Assembly: GCA_026260175.1 (NCBI GenBank)
Contig: JAKCWW010000216.1
Coordinates: 47,350 to 86,606, forward strand
Source of the DNA: Reticulitermes lucifugus
Lineage: Eukaryota > Arthropoda > Insecta > Blattodea > Rhinotermitidae
Length of the DNA: 39,257 bases
Direction: 5' to 3'
Numbering within the stretch: position 1 is the first letter of the stretch; the number at the start of each line of letters is the position of its first letter. Both the position numbers and the translations under genes were made by a program. The notes under the pieces are model-generated. The model did no database searches. It was not told where the DNA came from and was given only the letters and a program-made list of their open reading frames with translations. Of this stretch, positions 13,701 to 23,290 are shown one piece after another.

Positions 13701-14929
13701 ATTAAAATTTCATGGGTTGATGGACAATGCTTAGTGAACATAAATGGTACTTTGTTTTATCAAAATTCTTCAAGCATTTTTAAACTGTTCGTTTGATATA
13801 CAGAGAAATTTGTGAAAATAGATTGGATCAAACTGACCAGGGGTTTTTTATAGTATTCGGGTTTTGTGTCAAGTCTTGGAAACGTCGGGTTTTACTACTA
13901 GCTAGACAATTATTTACGAGATATTTTGTTCCTACAGCCAGATGTCTAGTTATACACTGAATGGCGCTGTCATTTAATCTATGAATTGAATCAACACTTC
14001 TCGTCCTCCACTATAAAACTACGAATTTGGGTTTGAGCAGGTGCTATACTTCCTTTCAAGGTGTAACAGTTTCTGCTACTGATGCTGTTACCGACTTATT
14101 GTAAAGGTGACGTCCCGTGGATTTTCTCAGTTTTTAGTGGCGACTTCAAGGCTATTATTTTTCTTTTAATTTGTGATCAACTCCTGTAATTTGTTTAGCT
14201 ACAACGCGTCATTTATCATTAAACCAATAAGCTTACGCAGCAAAATTAACCAATTGGTAAATGAGCAATAGTAAATTTTTTATTGCTAATCAAGTAAAAA
14301 TCTGTAAGTCATAGATTACTAAACACAACCATGTAAAATTTGACTTTTATCCATAACTGTATATTTTTATTAAAAATTTCAGAATAGACAGTATTAATAA
14401 ACAAAATTCAGTTTTCGTTTAAAATTGGTCCTTGGCTTAATGTTTGATTGAAAAATATTTTGATTATATCGCTATTTCTGACAGGTGACATACAAACTAA
14501 AAATCTCCTGCAGACACTTAAAAGATAGTCAAAATAAGTCACACTATGTTTGAATATTTGCCGCTATGATTTTTATCCAACATTATTGTGCTCATATTAC
14601 GTGTATATTTCAAACTTGAATATATTCGCAATTACAGTGTTACATAACCTGCATATTTTTATCCAATATTATTTGCATAAATTAACAAGAAGTCAATGGG
14701 ATGTAAGCAGTGGAGAGGGAAAGAATGTGTATTGTAACCATGGAAATTGTTGTATAGATTGGTTTTACTCACGGACGGAACTCCTCTTTATATGTACCTT
14801 ATCATTTCAGGCTTTATAATGACTGATGTTGAATCAATACCCGAAGTATTTACCAGCGCGAGACTCGAGTTCTCATAGCGGTGTTCATGAAGATTTAAAT
14901 CTTCTGGGATTCCTTGTTTCTAATTATGA
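10701..14929. other. Unannotated AT-rich stretch
   Basis: No supported gene. The ORFs at 11025-11288 (minus, 87 codons), 11635-11877 (plus, 80), 13013-13213 (plus, 66) and 14550-14819 (plus, 89) have no recognisable domain. An AT palindrome lies at 12595-12619. Otherwise I see nothing here. Confidence 0.55.
12595..12619. repeat. AT-only palindrome, 12-bp arms
   Basis: The arms 12595-12606 and 12608-12619 are perfect reverse complements around a single T at 12607 (core TATAATATAC / GTATATTATA). It lies in a longer A+T-only tract and could extrude as a cruciform. It may also simply reflect AT low complexity. Confidence 0.7.
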
Positions 14930-15400
14930 AAGTAGCTTTGTAAGGTGCTGAAACGTGGTCACTTTGGAAAGTAGTTCAGAAATACCTGGAAAATGTTCAA
15001 ATGTGGTGCTGGAGAAGAATGGAGAAGATCAGTTGGACCAATCGTATGAGAAATGAAGAAGTATTACACAGAGTCAAGGAGAAGAGGGATATCCTACATG
15101 CAAAAGAAGAAGAAAGGCTAACTTGATTGGTCACATCTTGCGTAGAAACTGTCTTCTAAAACATGAAATTGAAGGAAAGTTAGAAGGAAGTTTAGAAATG
15201 ACGGGAAGAAGAGGAAGAAGGCGTAAGCAGCTACTGGATGACCTTAAGGAAAAGANNNNNNNNNNNNNNNNNNNNNNNNNNNNNNNNNNNNNNNNNNNNN
15301 NNNNNAATTGAAAGAGGAAGCACTAGATCGCACCCTATGGAGAACTCGCTTTTGAAGAGGCTACGGACCTGTCGTAAGGCAGACTACAGAATGAATTAAC
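14930..15400 (+). mobile_element. LINE 3' end (endonuclease-reverse transcriptase type), broken
   Basis: The plus strand encodes the tail of a LINE ORF2. From about 14961 it reads ETWSLWKVVQKYLENV, then QMWCWRRMEKISWTNRMRNE, EVLHRVKEKRDILHA. After a frameshift near 15100-15105 it continues KANLIGHILRRNCLLKHEIE, GKLEGSLEMTGRRGRRRKQL, LDDLKEK. After a 50-N gap comes LKEEALDRTLWRTRF, a stop, RGYGPVVRQTTE. This matches the post-RT region common in insect LINEs (WCWRRMEKISW..R, GHILRRNCLLKH, EALDRTLWRT..GRGYGPVVRQTT). One frameshift and several stops show it is dead. It belongs to a different subfamily from the copies at 4605 and 31500, whose tail reads RMRWAGHV / EDNIKM. Confidence 0.9.
15256..15305. 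other. Assembly gap, 50 N
   Basis: Exactly 50 N residues interrupt the LINE ORF fragment. Both flanks belong to the same peptide region, so the gap lies inside one repeat copy. Confidence 0.99.
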
Positions 15401-15701
15401 TACCATAATTGGAAACGTGGATAGCTATTTACCAGTAGACATGGTGTAACATGCCAGAGAACCTGAATATTTACCTAAATATTTATTAACACATAGCTCA
15501 TACACCGCTGTGTTCATAAAATTAGACACATTTATGATGTCTGTCACACATTGCTCACAGAATAAGAGGAGTGTCTGAGGACACGGCTTATACTTCATGA
15601 CTGAAATTATCTCGACCGTGTTACACTGAGCGGAAGATTGACAAATTACTTTTATTTAACTCTCCAATCATACACAAAAAGCTATGTTACACACGTTATT
15701 T

Positions 15702-15744
15702 TGGTGATTAATTTCGGCTCTGAAAATGAGCCATCATCAGCCCA
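15702..15744 (-). ncRNA. Hammerhead-ribozyme-like motif (left arm, variant)
   Basis: On the minus strand the left arm repeats the motif: CTGATGA, an extra T, GGCTC-loop-GAGCC, GAAAT, TA, ATC. Relative to the right arm, stem III carries a paired change (C-G becomes U-A), so pairing is kept. Stem I is weaker: TGGG against ACCA leaves a G/A mismatch next to the cleavage site and three pairs beyond it. It is probably less active than the right-arm copy, if active at all. Confidence 0.5.
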
Positions 15745-15798
15745 CTAAAAATAACTATAAATTATTTACAGAATTTTCCATTTTAAACTTCTTGTTAG

Positions 15799-15841
15799 TG
15801 GCCTGATGATGGCTCATTTTCAGAGCCGAAACTAGTCGCCA
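15799..15841 (+). ncRNA. Hammerhead-ribozyme-like motif (right arm)
   Basis: The conserved hammerhead core is present in order: CTGATGA (15803-15809), a stem II hairpin GGCTC/GAGCC with loop ATTTTCA (15811-15827), GAAAC (15828-15832), a minimal stem III (AC pairing with GT across the loop TA), and the cleavage triplet GTC (15835-15837). Stem I closes with TGGC (15799-15802) pairing with GCCA (15838-15841). Predicted cleavage is after 15837. One oddity is an extra unpaired T (15810) between CTGATGA and stem II, and the two-base-pair stem III is very short. Such short stem III hammerheads are known from retroelements and may act as dimers. The call is from motif and pairing only; activity is untested. 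Confidence 0.6.
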
Positions 15842-16102
15842 AGATAACGTGTGTAATATAGCTTGCTGTGTGTGATTGAAGAGTTAAATAAATATAATTT
15901 TTAAATTAATACTCCTAACGGGATGTTCTATATCGAGGTAGATTAAGAGATTATCCGCACAATGCGTCACAAATGTGGTGCTAGCATAACAAAACCTATT
16001 GTAGGGGAAGGACACATTCTTGCACATGAAAACTGATCATCGGAAACAAGAGCCATTTCTTCTAAATAAAGACAAATTGGTGCTAATGTAAAAACGATAG
16101 GC

Positions 16103-16357
16103 GTGCGAGATACGAGACTATCAGAATGCCGCAATAATCAAGGTTCTACTAACAAGAAGAGTGTCAGAGGCACAGAGCTCTCACAAATGACAATAACAAA
16201 GGAAGTGATGTTAAAAAGCCCAGAGCCAGGGGGACATAGTGCTCAACAAATGACTGCGAGAATCCAGTTTGTTTTAACAAACCCAGTGTCAGAAGCACAC
16301 AATCTCTCACAAATACGTGCAAGAGTCGAGCTAATGGTAACAAGCTCCGTGCCGTGA
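16103..16357 (+). repeat. Degenerate 63-bp tandem repeat, open in frame (21-residue units)
   Basis: About three and a half diverged units with a 63-bp period keep one frame open for 84 codons. The translated units align as SVRGTELSQMTITKEVML, PEPGGHSAQQMTARIQFVLT and PVSEAHNLSQIRARVELMVT, followed by a partial SSVP; an earlier weaker unit covers RLSECRNNQGSTN. The anchor CAAATG or CAAATA recurs every 63 bp. I recognise no protein family. Because 63 is a multiple of three, an open frame can persist by chance, so coding status is unproven; I read it as a minisatellite. Confidence 0.75.
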
Positions 16358-17549
16358 AATCGCTATGCTGCAGCCGACCGCATTCTCTGTGTAGGTAATT
16401 GGTTCAGCCTGGGGCTGATTGACTTGACCTATACAACCTGTTTGCCAGCAACTGATAAAGACCAGGCTCGAATACTTATCGGATTAACGGACTCAATCCC
16501 TCTGCCTTTAGCGGTAAGAAAATCAACAAACAAATCAATTTTGAACATTATTATTAAGATATATTCACGAGAAAGTAGGTTTGAAAAGAGTGTCAATGAT
16601 TGAATTTCTCTATCGACTGAATGTTTTAAGAGTTTTAAGATATGTATATATTCCTGGATAAAGGATACAGTAAAACAGAGATAAAATAAGTAATAAAAGA
16701 ACTACATGAAATTAAAGCGAAGTTTAAAATATTTAATAAACATGCTGAGAGATCTTATTATAAATTGCATGAAATTTCAAAGGACCTGATCCACGGTCAT
16801 TGATATAAATAACGATAACTTTTCAACCGCCATGTGAACTAGGTTCTACTCTACAGCAAACAAAGTCGTTAAGAAATGCGTTACAGAGATACACATCTCA
16901 ACTTGCCTGAAGCTGGATTAAGTTATTAACGTAGCTTGTGAGGGTTGACTTTGTTGTGAGGATTGAGAGTCAGAAGATACAAGCTTCGTGAAATAAGAAA
17001 TATATCCTGTTGCATCCCTCCAGGGAAATAATAAAGTAGATGAGAACGATATTGCACAGGAAACACGAGTCGATTGCTCCTTCATAAAGACTTGTTTGTT
17101 TATTAGAGATATTCGTGGAGCAGCTTGGATGAATGAATGAAATTCCTCTAGTCAATAATTAACGTCACTTGAAGCCCATTATTGAGGGTGGACCTCCTGC
17201 CTTTAACCCAGATGTAGGTTTAAGAGACTTAGTAACTTCTTCCATGCCATTCACGGAATCATCTGAATGGCAGTCGAAAGATTGGCATTCCTGATTCATA
17301 TTCTTAGGTTCCGGTTTTAAATCAAGGCCATAAATTCAGACCTAATTACTTAGATTTTCATGGATTTCTTCGGTACTTAGAGAAAAATTCTGAGATGGTG
17401 GTTTAAATTGGTTTACTGATGTTTCCGTCTCCAAATTTTCTAGTTCGCTATTCCTTAATAAGCCTACCATTGGTCTCTATAAATCTTATTCCAGCCACTG
17501 AAAGCTTCTTTGAATAAATCATGGGTATAAACATAAAAGGTTTTTCCCT
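16358..17549. other. Unannotated stretch
   Basis: No supported gene; the only ORF over 60 codons (16970-17155, minus) has no motif. The segment 16376-16516 is less AT-rich than its surroundings and could be part of an unrecognised repeat, but I cannot identify it. Confidence 0.5.
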
Positions 17550-17745
17550 GTATACGCCATGAAGACATTGTAGGGGGAGTATAAATATATCTATACTAAT
17601 TTTAATGTTGGAAGTCTGTGGTTACTTTCACGTCCTGGCAGCATTACCCACTAGAAAGAAAACAGATATCAACTAAATAGGATGCTAAGTGGGTCCAGAT
17701 TTGGACTGTACCTTTGTTGAAAAGAACAAGACAGGCAATACATAT
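17550..17745 (-). mobile_element. SINE fragment, same family as 36010-36293
   Basis: This segment aligns collinearly with the SINE at 36010-36293. Shared blocks include CCATGAAGACATTGTAGGGG (17557) against CCATAAAGACATATAGGGG, and AATAGGATGCTAAGTGGGTC (17677) against AATAGGACGCTTGGTGGGCTC, followed by ATTTGG and GAAAAGA. The 122-bp and 131-bp distances between these blocks are nearly equal. The tRNA-like head is missing here, so this copy is truncated on its right side. Orientation is assigned from the other copy. Confidence 0.55.
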
Positions 17746-17775
17746 ATATAAATGTAACAATGAAACGCGTTGTCT

Positions 17776-17830
17776 AACTATTTTTGCCGTGGAAAAGCAA
17801 CATAACTATTTTTGCCGTGGAAAAGCAACA
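17776..17830. repeat. 28-bp direct tandem duplication
   Basis: Units 17776-17803 and 17804-17830 match perfectly over 27 bp (starting AACTATTTTTGCCGTGGAAA). This is a recent duplication. It lies in a 134-codon ORF (17714-18118) that I do not regard as coding. Confidence 0.95.
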
Positions 17831-18124
17831 AGTATTACATATTATACGCGTGTCTGTAGCCTTAATTATCCAGCACGCAAAACGCATGCGCCGTGTTATA
17901 TTCTCATCTGTGACCTGTCTGACTGTACCATACTTTTCACATTATCTCATAAACGGCACGATTTTAGGGAAAGAGTTATTGAAAATAAAATGTGTGGTTT
18001 GATTTTCTCTAAAATTTTGTTTCAAATATTTTTCGTTCTAAGAAGACATCAGCGAGATATTGTCATAAATGTAAATAGGTCTTCATGTACGGTAGCCAGT
18101 GTTGTTGTCAGATTTTAATGATAC

Positions 18125-18240
18125 TTGAATTTTCTCGACAGATCTTCGAAAAATCTTCAGATATCAAACTTTATGAAAATAGGTCCTGTGGGGGCTGAGC
18201 TGTTCCTTGCGGACAGACGGACGGAAGGACATTACAAAGC
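18125..18240 (-). repeat. Fragment of the CCGTC/TTTTCATGAAATT repeat family, inverted copy
   Basis: On the minus strand, CCGTCCGTCTGTCCG (from about 18224 inward) is followed about 45 bp later by CTATTTTCATAAAGTTTGATAT. The same two blocks with the same spacing and order occur at 22997-23062 and 26739-26800 on the plus strand. I recognise it only as a dispersed repeat; no coding potential is evident. Confidence 0.5.
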
Positions 18241-18580
18241 TAATAGTCGCTTTTCACAATTTTGCGAAAGTGCATATAACTTTGTTACCTGGCTGAGATT
18301 AGAAACCCGGATCTTCCGGCCAGTCGCCTAGTATCTATATGGACTACATTATCCGAATTGTGGCTATAGGATATGCGTCTAATATCTCCAATGCAGAGGG
18401 CTGAGGATTCTTTTAGGGAATTCTGAGAAGAATGATCAGGAGAAAGTTTACGATTAGAATATGTAATTTTAATGAGGCTTTTTACTGTTATTTATATAAA
18501 ACATTTGAACATAACTAAACTAACTCAATCGCGCAGAATTGTCATTGAGGATATAATGTAATTAGGGAGCCAAGAAGTGT
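18241..18580. other. Unannotated stretch
   Basis: No gene is supported. A tRNA B-box-like string on the minus strand (GGGTTTCTAATC, near 18295-18310) is isolated, with no matching A box found. Otherwise I see nothing here. Confidence 0.4.
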
Positions 18581-18877
18581 AAAGCAATCCCATTAGAGGC
18601 CTCGACAGGCCTTAGGTTTCCAGGAGGTTAAGGCTACCAGATTTCTAGACAATCGGCACATGACGGTGATAAGGTTGTCAGCCCTACACAACGGCCGCCT
18701 TTACCCCCCAGGAAATATTCCTGGTACTCGTTTCTGTTAGAGGCTGAGTCGACCCCAGGGCCATAGTGCGATCGAAACGATTATGTCAATGAAAAATCCC
18801 AATGACATCAAGAATCGAACCCGCGACCTTCCACCTTGTAGCGCGGTGCCTCAACCAACTGCACCACCGCGTGCCCC
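18581..18877 (-). mobile_element. tRNA-derived SINE with conserved body
   Basis: The head lies at the right end on the minus strand. It contains an A-box-like GTGGTGCAGTTGGTTGAGGC (18848-18867) and a B-box-like GGGTTCGATTC (18812-18822), the internal RNA polymerase III promoter expected of a tRNA-derived SINE. The body continues leftward with CTGTTAGAGGCTGAG (minus of 18739-18755), GGGGGTAAAGGCGGCCG and AGGGCTGACAACC, blocks I associate with a SINE body found in insect genomes. The 3' end is near 18581. The head is close to tRNA length but lacks a proper acceptor stem, so it is not a functional tRNA gene. No clear target-site duplication is visible. Confidence 0.8.
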
Positions 18878-21364
18878 TTTCCTCCTTGTGTAAGACCCGA
18901 AAACATATTACAGTCTTCGCAAGACACATACGGTAATTATTGTAATAACTGGCTATCAAGGAAGCATTAACAGACTGATAGGTAATATTCTGACAGTCTG
19001 TCCATCATTAAAGATATGTATCGAGGTAACAACGACGGACTGATTGACAGGATTGTCACCTAAATGGCAGGGGAAAACATAAATACCAGTCCAGTTCAAA
19101 TCGTAAATGTCCCGTCGGGAAATCAAAACCCAATACATCAGTTGAATGATCTATGACTATTTAAGTGCACCTCATTATAACAATGACAATGCTGCGGCGT
19201 TACAGGCCTCTGATGATTGTTAGGCGTAAAATAATATTTTCTTTGGGATAATTAAAAATTTCAGGTTTTAAAGACTTCGTGAGGACTAGACTGTGTTTTA
19301 TTTTGCGCAATATTTGCGGAGCTAAACTCGGATTCAGCCAGTCTTCTGTTCAGTTGGTAAGGGGCTGCTATCTAGTGCGGAGTAACAAAATTCTCTCTGC
19401 ATATCTTCGTAATGGTGTGCTGAGACGTAGCTTTAAGTTGAATTCACTTACTTGTAAGGTAATGAAAAGTGTCAGTATCTACAAATTTATAGAGGGAAGA
19501 CAATGTTTTAAATTTTAGGAGTTACACAACTTATTGTGAAGTATGCTCCACCTTATACCAATTCCATTTACTGTGTTAATTTTGGAAGGATAAAAACTGT
19601 TACGTTTTTCAATTTAAGCAGCATGCAAAATAGAATATGAATTTTACGATAAGAATTAAGTGGAAACTACCTTAAAATTTTCATCCATATAACCTCTACC
19701 AATTATTACCTTTATGTGTCATCTCCCGGTGTGTTTGCAGTTACAGAGATGAATGGGGCACAAAATCTCATCTACAGTTTGCAGTGACGTTATATTATTA
19801 AATCAAAGCTATATTTTTTAGTGACTTGATGTGTGTTAAATTACTACCCTATTCCTTTCTTTTTGAGTGTATTGCCCCAATATACCGCTCTGCCATTCCG
19901 CTCCTTAGTTGTTTAATAGCTAATATGAGGAATGTTGTAATTAAGAAAGGTCATTTTCAAGTACGATACATAAGTATGGGAAACAAAGCTTTAGGGTTAT
20001 CCTGAACTTCTTAGAATAATGTCCCCATAATCCAAAGATGAGTATTTATCTATTTCATATCATGGATAAATTAAAAGCAAAGCCTTAAAAGTGCCATTGC
20101 TAAACAGTAATATTTCCTTTGTGACTTCTTTCAAACTAACTCGTCAAAAACACTGCTATCCTTACCAATCAAAATCTGGGGCATTCTCTCCGGAGATATA
20201 GCAACCGAAGCATGATATTAAAACTTTCATAGATATAGTACCGCGATACGGAAAGCGCGAAACTTCCCACTTTTCTCAACATAGTTCTTGTACTGTCTCA
20301 TATAGTAAGCCTAAATTAAAATACAGTTACAAGCTAGGACCTGGACCGCTGGAGTTTTTTTCTCTGCAGTGAGATACATATCGGTGTCCGTCCGGTCCGT
20401 ACCGAATCTGGGACCACAGAACCCCACACTCAATGACTACCTAGATCCTTTCCCAGAAGTTAAAATGGCTGGAACATTAAGTTAAGAAATGGAACAGATT
20501 CGAGGACTAGAAAAAACGGGCTTATACTTACGCATGTATTGGCTTTTAGACGCAAAGTGACTTTGGATTATTCTTCAGATAGAAACGTCGAAGCAGGGCT
20601 TTGCATTATGACATGAAACATTCCCGCTCTGTGCTACATGGCTTAATATTTACCACAATTCTTCGGAATATCGGTTACTTCGTTTCGCCAAATTACGTCT
20701 TTCAGCAAAAGCTTCTGCAAGCGAGGTAAACACGCGGATTTATCCATGAAGTGGGACAAGACTGACAAGGCTAGAGTGAAAACGAAATTAATTAGAAGTT
20801 TATTTAAAACGAAAGAGGTGAAGAAGGGGCTGATGTATGCCTTCCTATGACGTTAGTGTGTGAGTTTATTTTGGAATCGAAAATAAATAAACTTAAGGGA
20901 AAGGTTTATCCTACTCAAATAATGTCAAATAATTCTCCTTAAAAAGTATCTCCCTGACTTATAAAACAAGTCTCCTGAAACGTTGGTATTGTGAAATTAA
21001 ATATTTTAGAACATTGGGGGGGGGGTAAAAATGGTACAGAAATATTGCTAGGGAAATTTCTTAGAAAATATCATTTTGTAATACTGAGGAAGACAAGGGA
21101 AGTTAAGAAGAACGCGAGTCCTTGAGACGAAACAAATCTGACGGAAATAGCTCAGAAATGCTGTCCAGTACTGGCCTTGGTTATTAGCGATTCTGAAGCT
21201 TTGGGGTTTTTCTACCGTGTGTTCATTTTCAGTTCCATAATAAGAGCGACAGAAGAGCACGCGTGACAAACATATTCCTATTCTCCACAATTCTGAAACA
21301 AATACAAGCAATGGAGCCTTCCGCAATGTAATTTAAGGTTTATTCTTACGTGTGTTGGATGGAT
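18878..21364. other. Unannotated AT-rich stretch
   Basis: No supported gene. ORFs at 18956-19138 (minus), 19279-19518 (plus, 79 codons) and 21048-21326 (minus, 92 codons) have no recognisable domain. A run of ten G residues lies at 21016-21025. Otherwise I see nothing here. Confidence 0.55.
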
Positions 21365-21945
21365 ATGTAGATAGGTAAGTAGGTAGGTAGGTAGGTAGGT
21401 AGGTAGGTTGGTTTGTTGGTTGTTTGTTTGTTTGTTTGTTTGCTTGGTTGTTTGGTTGGTTAGTTTGTTCGTTGTTTGGATAGTTGTTTGTTTGCTTGTT
21501 TGGTTGGTTGGTTGGTTAATTTGCTTGGTTGGTTGGTTGTTTGCTTGGTTGGTTGTTCTTTGCTTGGTTGGTTGGTTGGTTGGTTTATTGGTTGTTTGCT
21601 TGGTTGTTTGGTTGGTTGGTTGGTTGGTTGCTTGCTTGCTTGTTTGGTTGTTTGGTTTCTTGGTTGGTTGTTTGCTTGTTTGTTTGTTTGGTTGGTTGGC
21701 TGGTTGCTTGGTTGCTTGTTTGCTTGGTTGTTTGCTTGGTTTGTTGGTTAGCTGGTTGCTTGGTTGGTTGGCTGGTTGCTTGGTTGGTTGTTTGCTTGGT
21801 TGGTTGGTTGATAGATAGACACGTACCTACGTATGTAAATGCATAGGCAGACAGACAGACAGAAAGTTATACAGTTAGGAAGGTATGTAGGTAAATGGAT
21901 GGATGGATGGATGGATAGATAGGTAGATAGATAGACATACGTAGA
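21365..21945. repeat. Long compound tetranucleotide microsatellite, G/T-rich on plus strand
   Basis: Sub-blocks follow in order: (TAGG)n at about 21373-21410, (GTTT)n at 21420-21442, mixed GGTT/GCTT/GTTT at 21443-21811, (GATA)n at about 21811-21818, (CAGA)n at about 21848-21863, (GGAT)n at about 21897-21916 and GATA/GGTA to 21945. The central 370 bp has almost no A on the plus strand. Perfect (GGTT)n runs with four or more GG pairs occur at 21502-21517, 21566-21586 and 21610-21629. Three overlapping ORFs of 91-136 codons rich in W, L, V, G and C are translation artefacts of the repeat. Confidence 0.97.
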
Positions 21946-22984
21946 GGCATTTAAGCGGTGTTAGGGTCCTAAACATAAATCGTGTCAACGGACTTGGTAT
22001 AGATTATTTAACAAAGCTGTTACAACTGAACTTGATAAACACCGAAGAAAATGGAGTAATAAAAGTGCTTGATAAATACTTGATGACTTTAAAACAGACG
22101 GATATGACAGCCACCTGGAAACAAAGGAAGAAACGAGGACCTCAGCCAGAATACGTGGCGAAAATTGGCCTTTTATAGAACAGAGGTTCATCATGTGACT
22201 TTCTTCTGACAGATGATTACATATCACAAACTAGCACCCTACTAATTTATCTAAGAGTGCACATCTGTGTTTGTATAAGAAGAGAGGAATTTCAGAGCCT
22301 GAAAAAGATCTCCAGAAACGTCAGTCCTAAAAAGTAATTCGGCAGAATTTCGAGAACGGTGTCCTGTATAAAGGAAGCAAGAAATGTCAAAACTATCTTG
22401 CGTTTGGACAAATAAAAGTATCAATAGCGTCAAAGTATTCTGAAAATCAGAAAATACTTTTCAAGAGGAATGAACCTAATAAAATAAAAACTTTTGAAAT
22501 TGCCATTTCTGGCACTTATGAACACTGTCATATACATTTTATAGCTGATGTAACATGTTGGCTAGATTCAGTCAGTATTCCAAGGGTAACTGCAGTAAGG
22601 TAGGTTTCAAATTCATTCATTTTCAAGCGGATACTGCGGACTGATCCTAGCAGTGCTTCGTTGTGGCCTCCTGTCTCCCACCCACTGTACCACTGTACAT
22701 ACATCCCCCACAATTTACATGTAAATTACAAGAGAGGGGGCAATTATATTAGGAAGGCTACTTAGAAGAAGAGATAGGAAGGGAGGCTGAGTGTGTAGTT
22801 TGGACTCTCACACTGCAAGAATTTCTCTGGGGCACATTCATGTATACAATGCAGCCCAGCAAATCCGTTCCCCATGTAACCAATTCGTACGAAACTCTCC
22901 CCTTCTTCCTTCATATCTATGGGTCTATGTTCTTGTTGCTGGGTTATAGTGATCCTGCTTAGTTATTTCCGCATATCAGTGCCT
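21946..22984. other. Unannotated stretch
   Basis: Minus-strand ORFs of 80, 60 and 61 codons (21985-22227, 22251-22433, 22528-22713) lack recognisable motifs. The part near 22590-22720 is less AT-rich than its surroundings but matches nothing I know. Confidence 0.45.
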
Positions 22985-23290
22985 ATTACAATCGCCCTCT
23001 CCGTCCGTCTCTATGTGTACAACAAATCTAGACCTGCTGAACTGATTTTCATGAAATTTAGTATTGAAAAATTTTACGAAGAAATTTTCAAGCCATTTAA
23101 TTTTGACTGAAATGAGGCAAAAATGCGGATATTTTACGTAAAGGCGTATGTGAATTTCTGCCTTATTCTCAATAAAATTCGCTGTATAATTCTCAGAGTG
23201 AAGTACTTTGAAATTTGCAGAGAAAAATTTACAAACTTCGCATCCAGTACAGTTGTCTTGTCAGTTTTATGGTTTCGGATACAATGTAAG
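22985..23290 (+). repeat. Copy of the CCGTC/TTTTCATGAAATT repeat family
   Basis: CTCCGTCCGTCTC (22998) is followed about 45 bp later by GATTTTCATGAAATTTAGTATT (23044), the same order and spacing as at 26739 (plus) and 18224 (minus). A second, weaker unit appears about 120 bp on, with AATAAAATTCGCTGTATAATTC near 23170, and CGGATATTTTACG (23125) resembles CCATATTTTACTT at 27002. This suggests about two units of the decayed array seen at 26735-27440. The 63-codon ORF across it (22919-23110) is not convincing as a gene. Confidence 0.5.

Larger units (their letters stand above)
15641..15902. mobile_element. Foldback element with 108-bp inverted arms carrying hammerhead-like cores
   Basis: The left arm 15641-15748 and right arm 15795-15902 are reverse complements with about 13 mismatches in 108 positions and no gaps. 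They are separated by a 46-bp spacer with no coding potential. The longest mismatch-free block is 29 bp and spans the hammerhead-like core described separately. AAATTA occurs at 15643-15648 and again at 15903-15908 and might be a target-site duplication, but the borders do not fit cleanly. Inverted arms with hammerhead motifs recall the pseudo-LTRs of Penelope-like elements, which can be inverted, or retrozyme-like nonautonomous elements. No transposase or reverse transcriptase is encoded. Confidence 0.85.

Noticed and set aside
17714..18118. 134-codon ORF, the longest outside the microsatellite
   Set aside because: It spans the 28-bp duplication, overlaps a 72-codon ORF in another frame, runs up to a dispersed repeat and shows no domain.
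18295..18310. B-box-like string suggesting another SINE
   Set aside because: No A box at a suitable distance; a match this short can be chance.
18811..18877. Possible functional tRNA gene on the minus strand
   Set aside because: The A and B boxes are present but there is no proper acceptor stem, and the sequence continues into a SINE body.
21408..21846. Three overlapping ORFs of 91-136 codons made of W, L, V, G and C
   Set aside because: They are translations of the GGTT/GCTT/GTTT microsatellite in three frames. Membrane-protein-like composition follows from the repeat.
22528..22713. Minus-strand 61-codon ORF in a less AT-rich patch, considered as an exon
   Set aside because: No family recognised, and flanking splice sites could not be convincingly matched.
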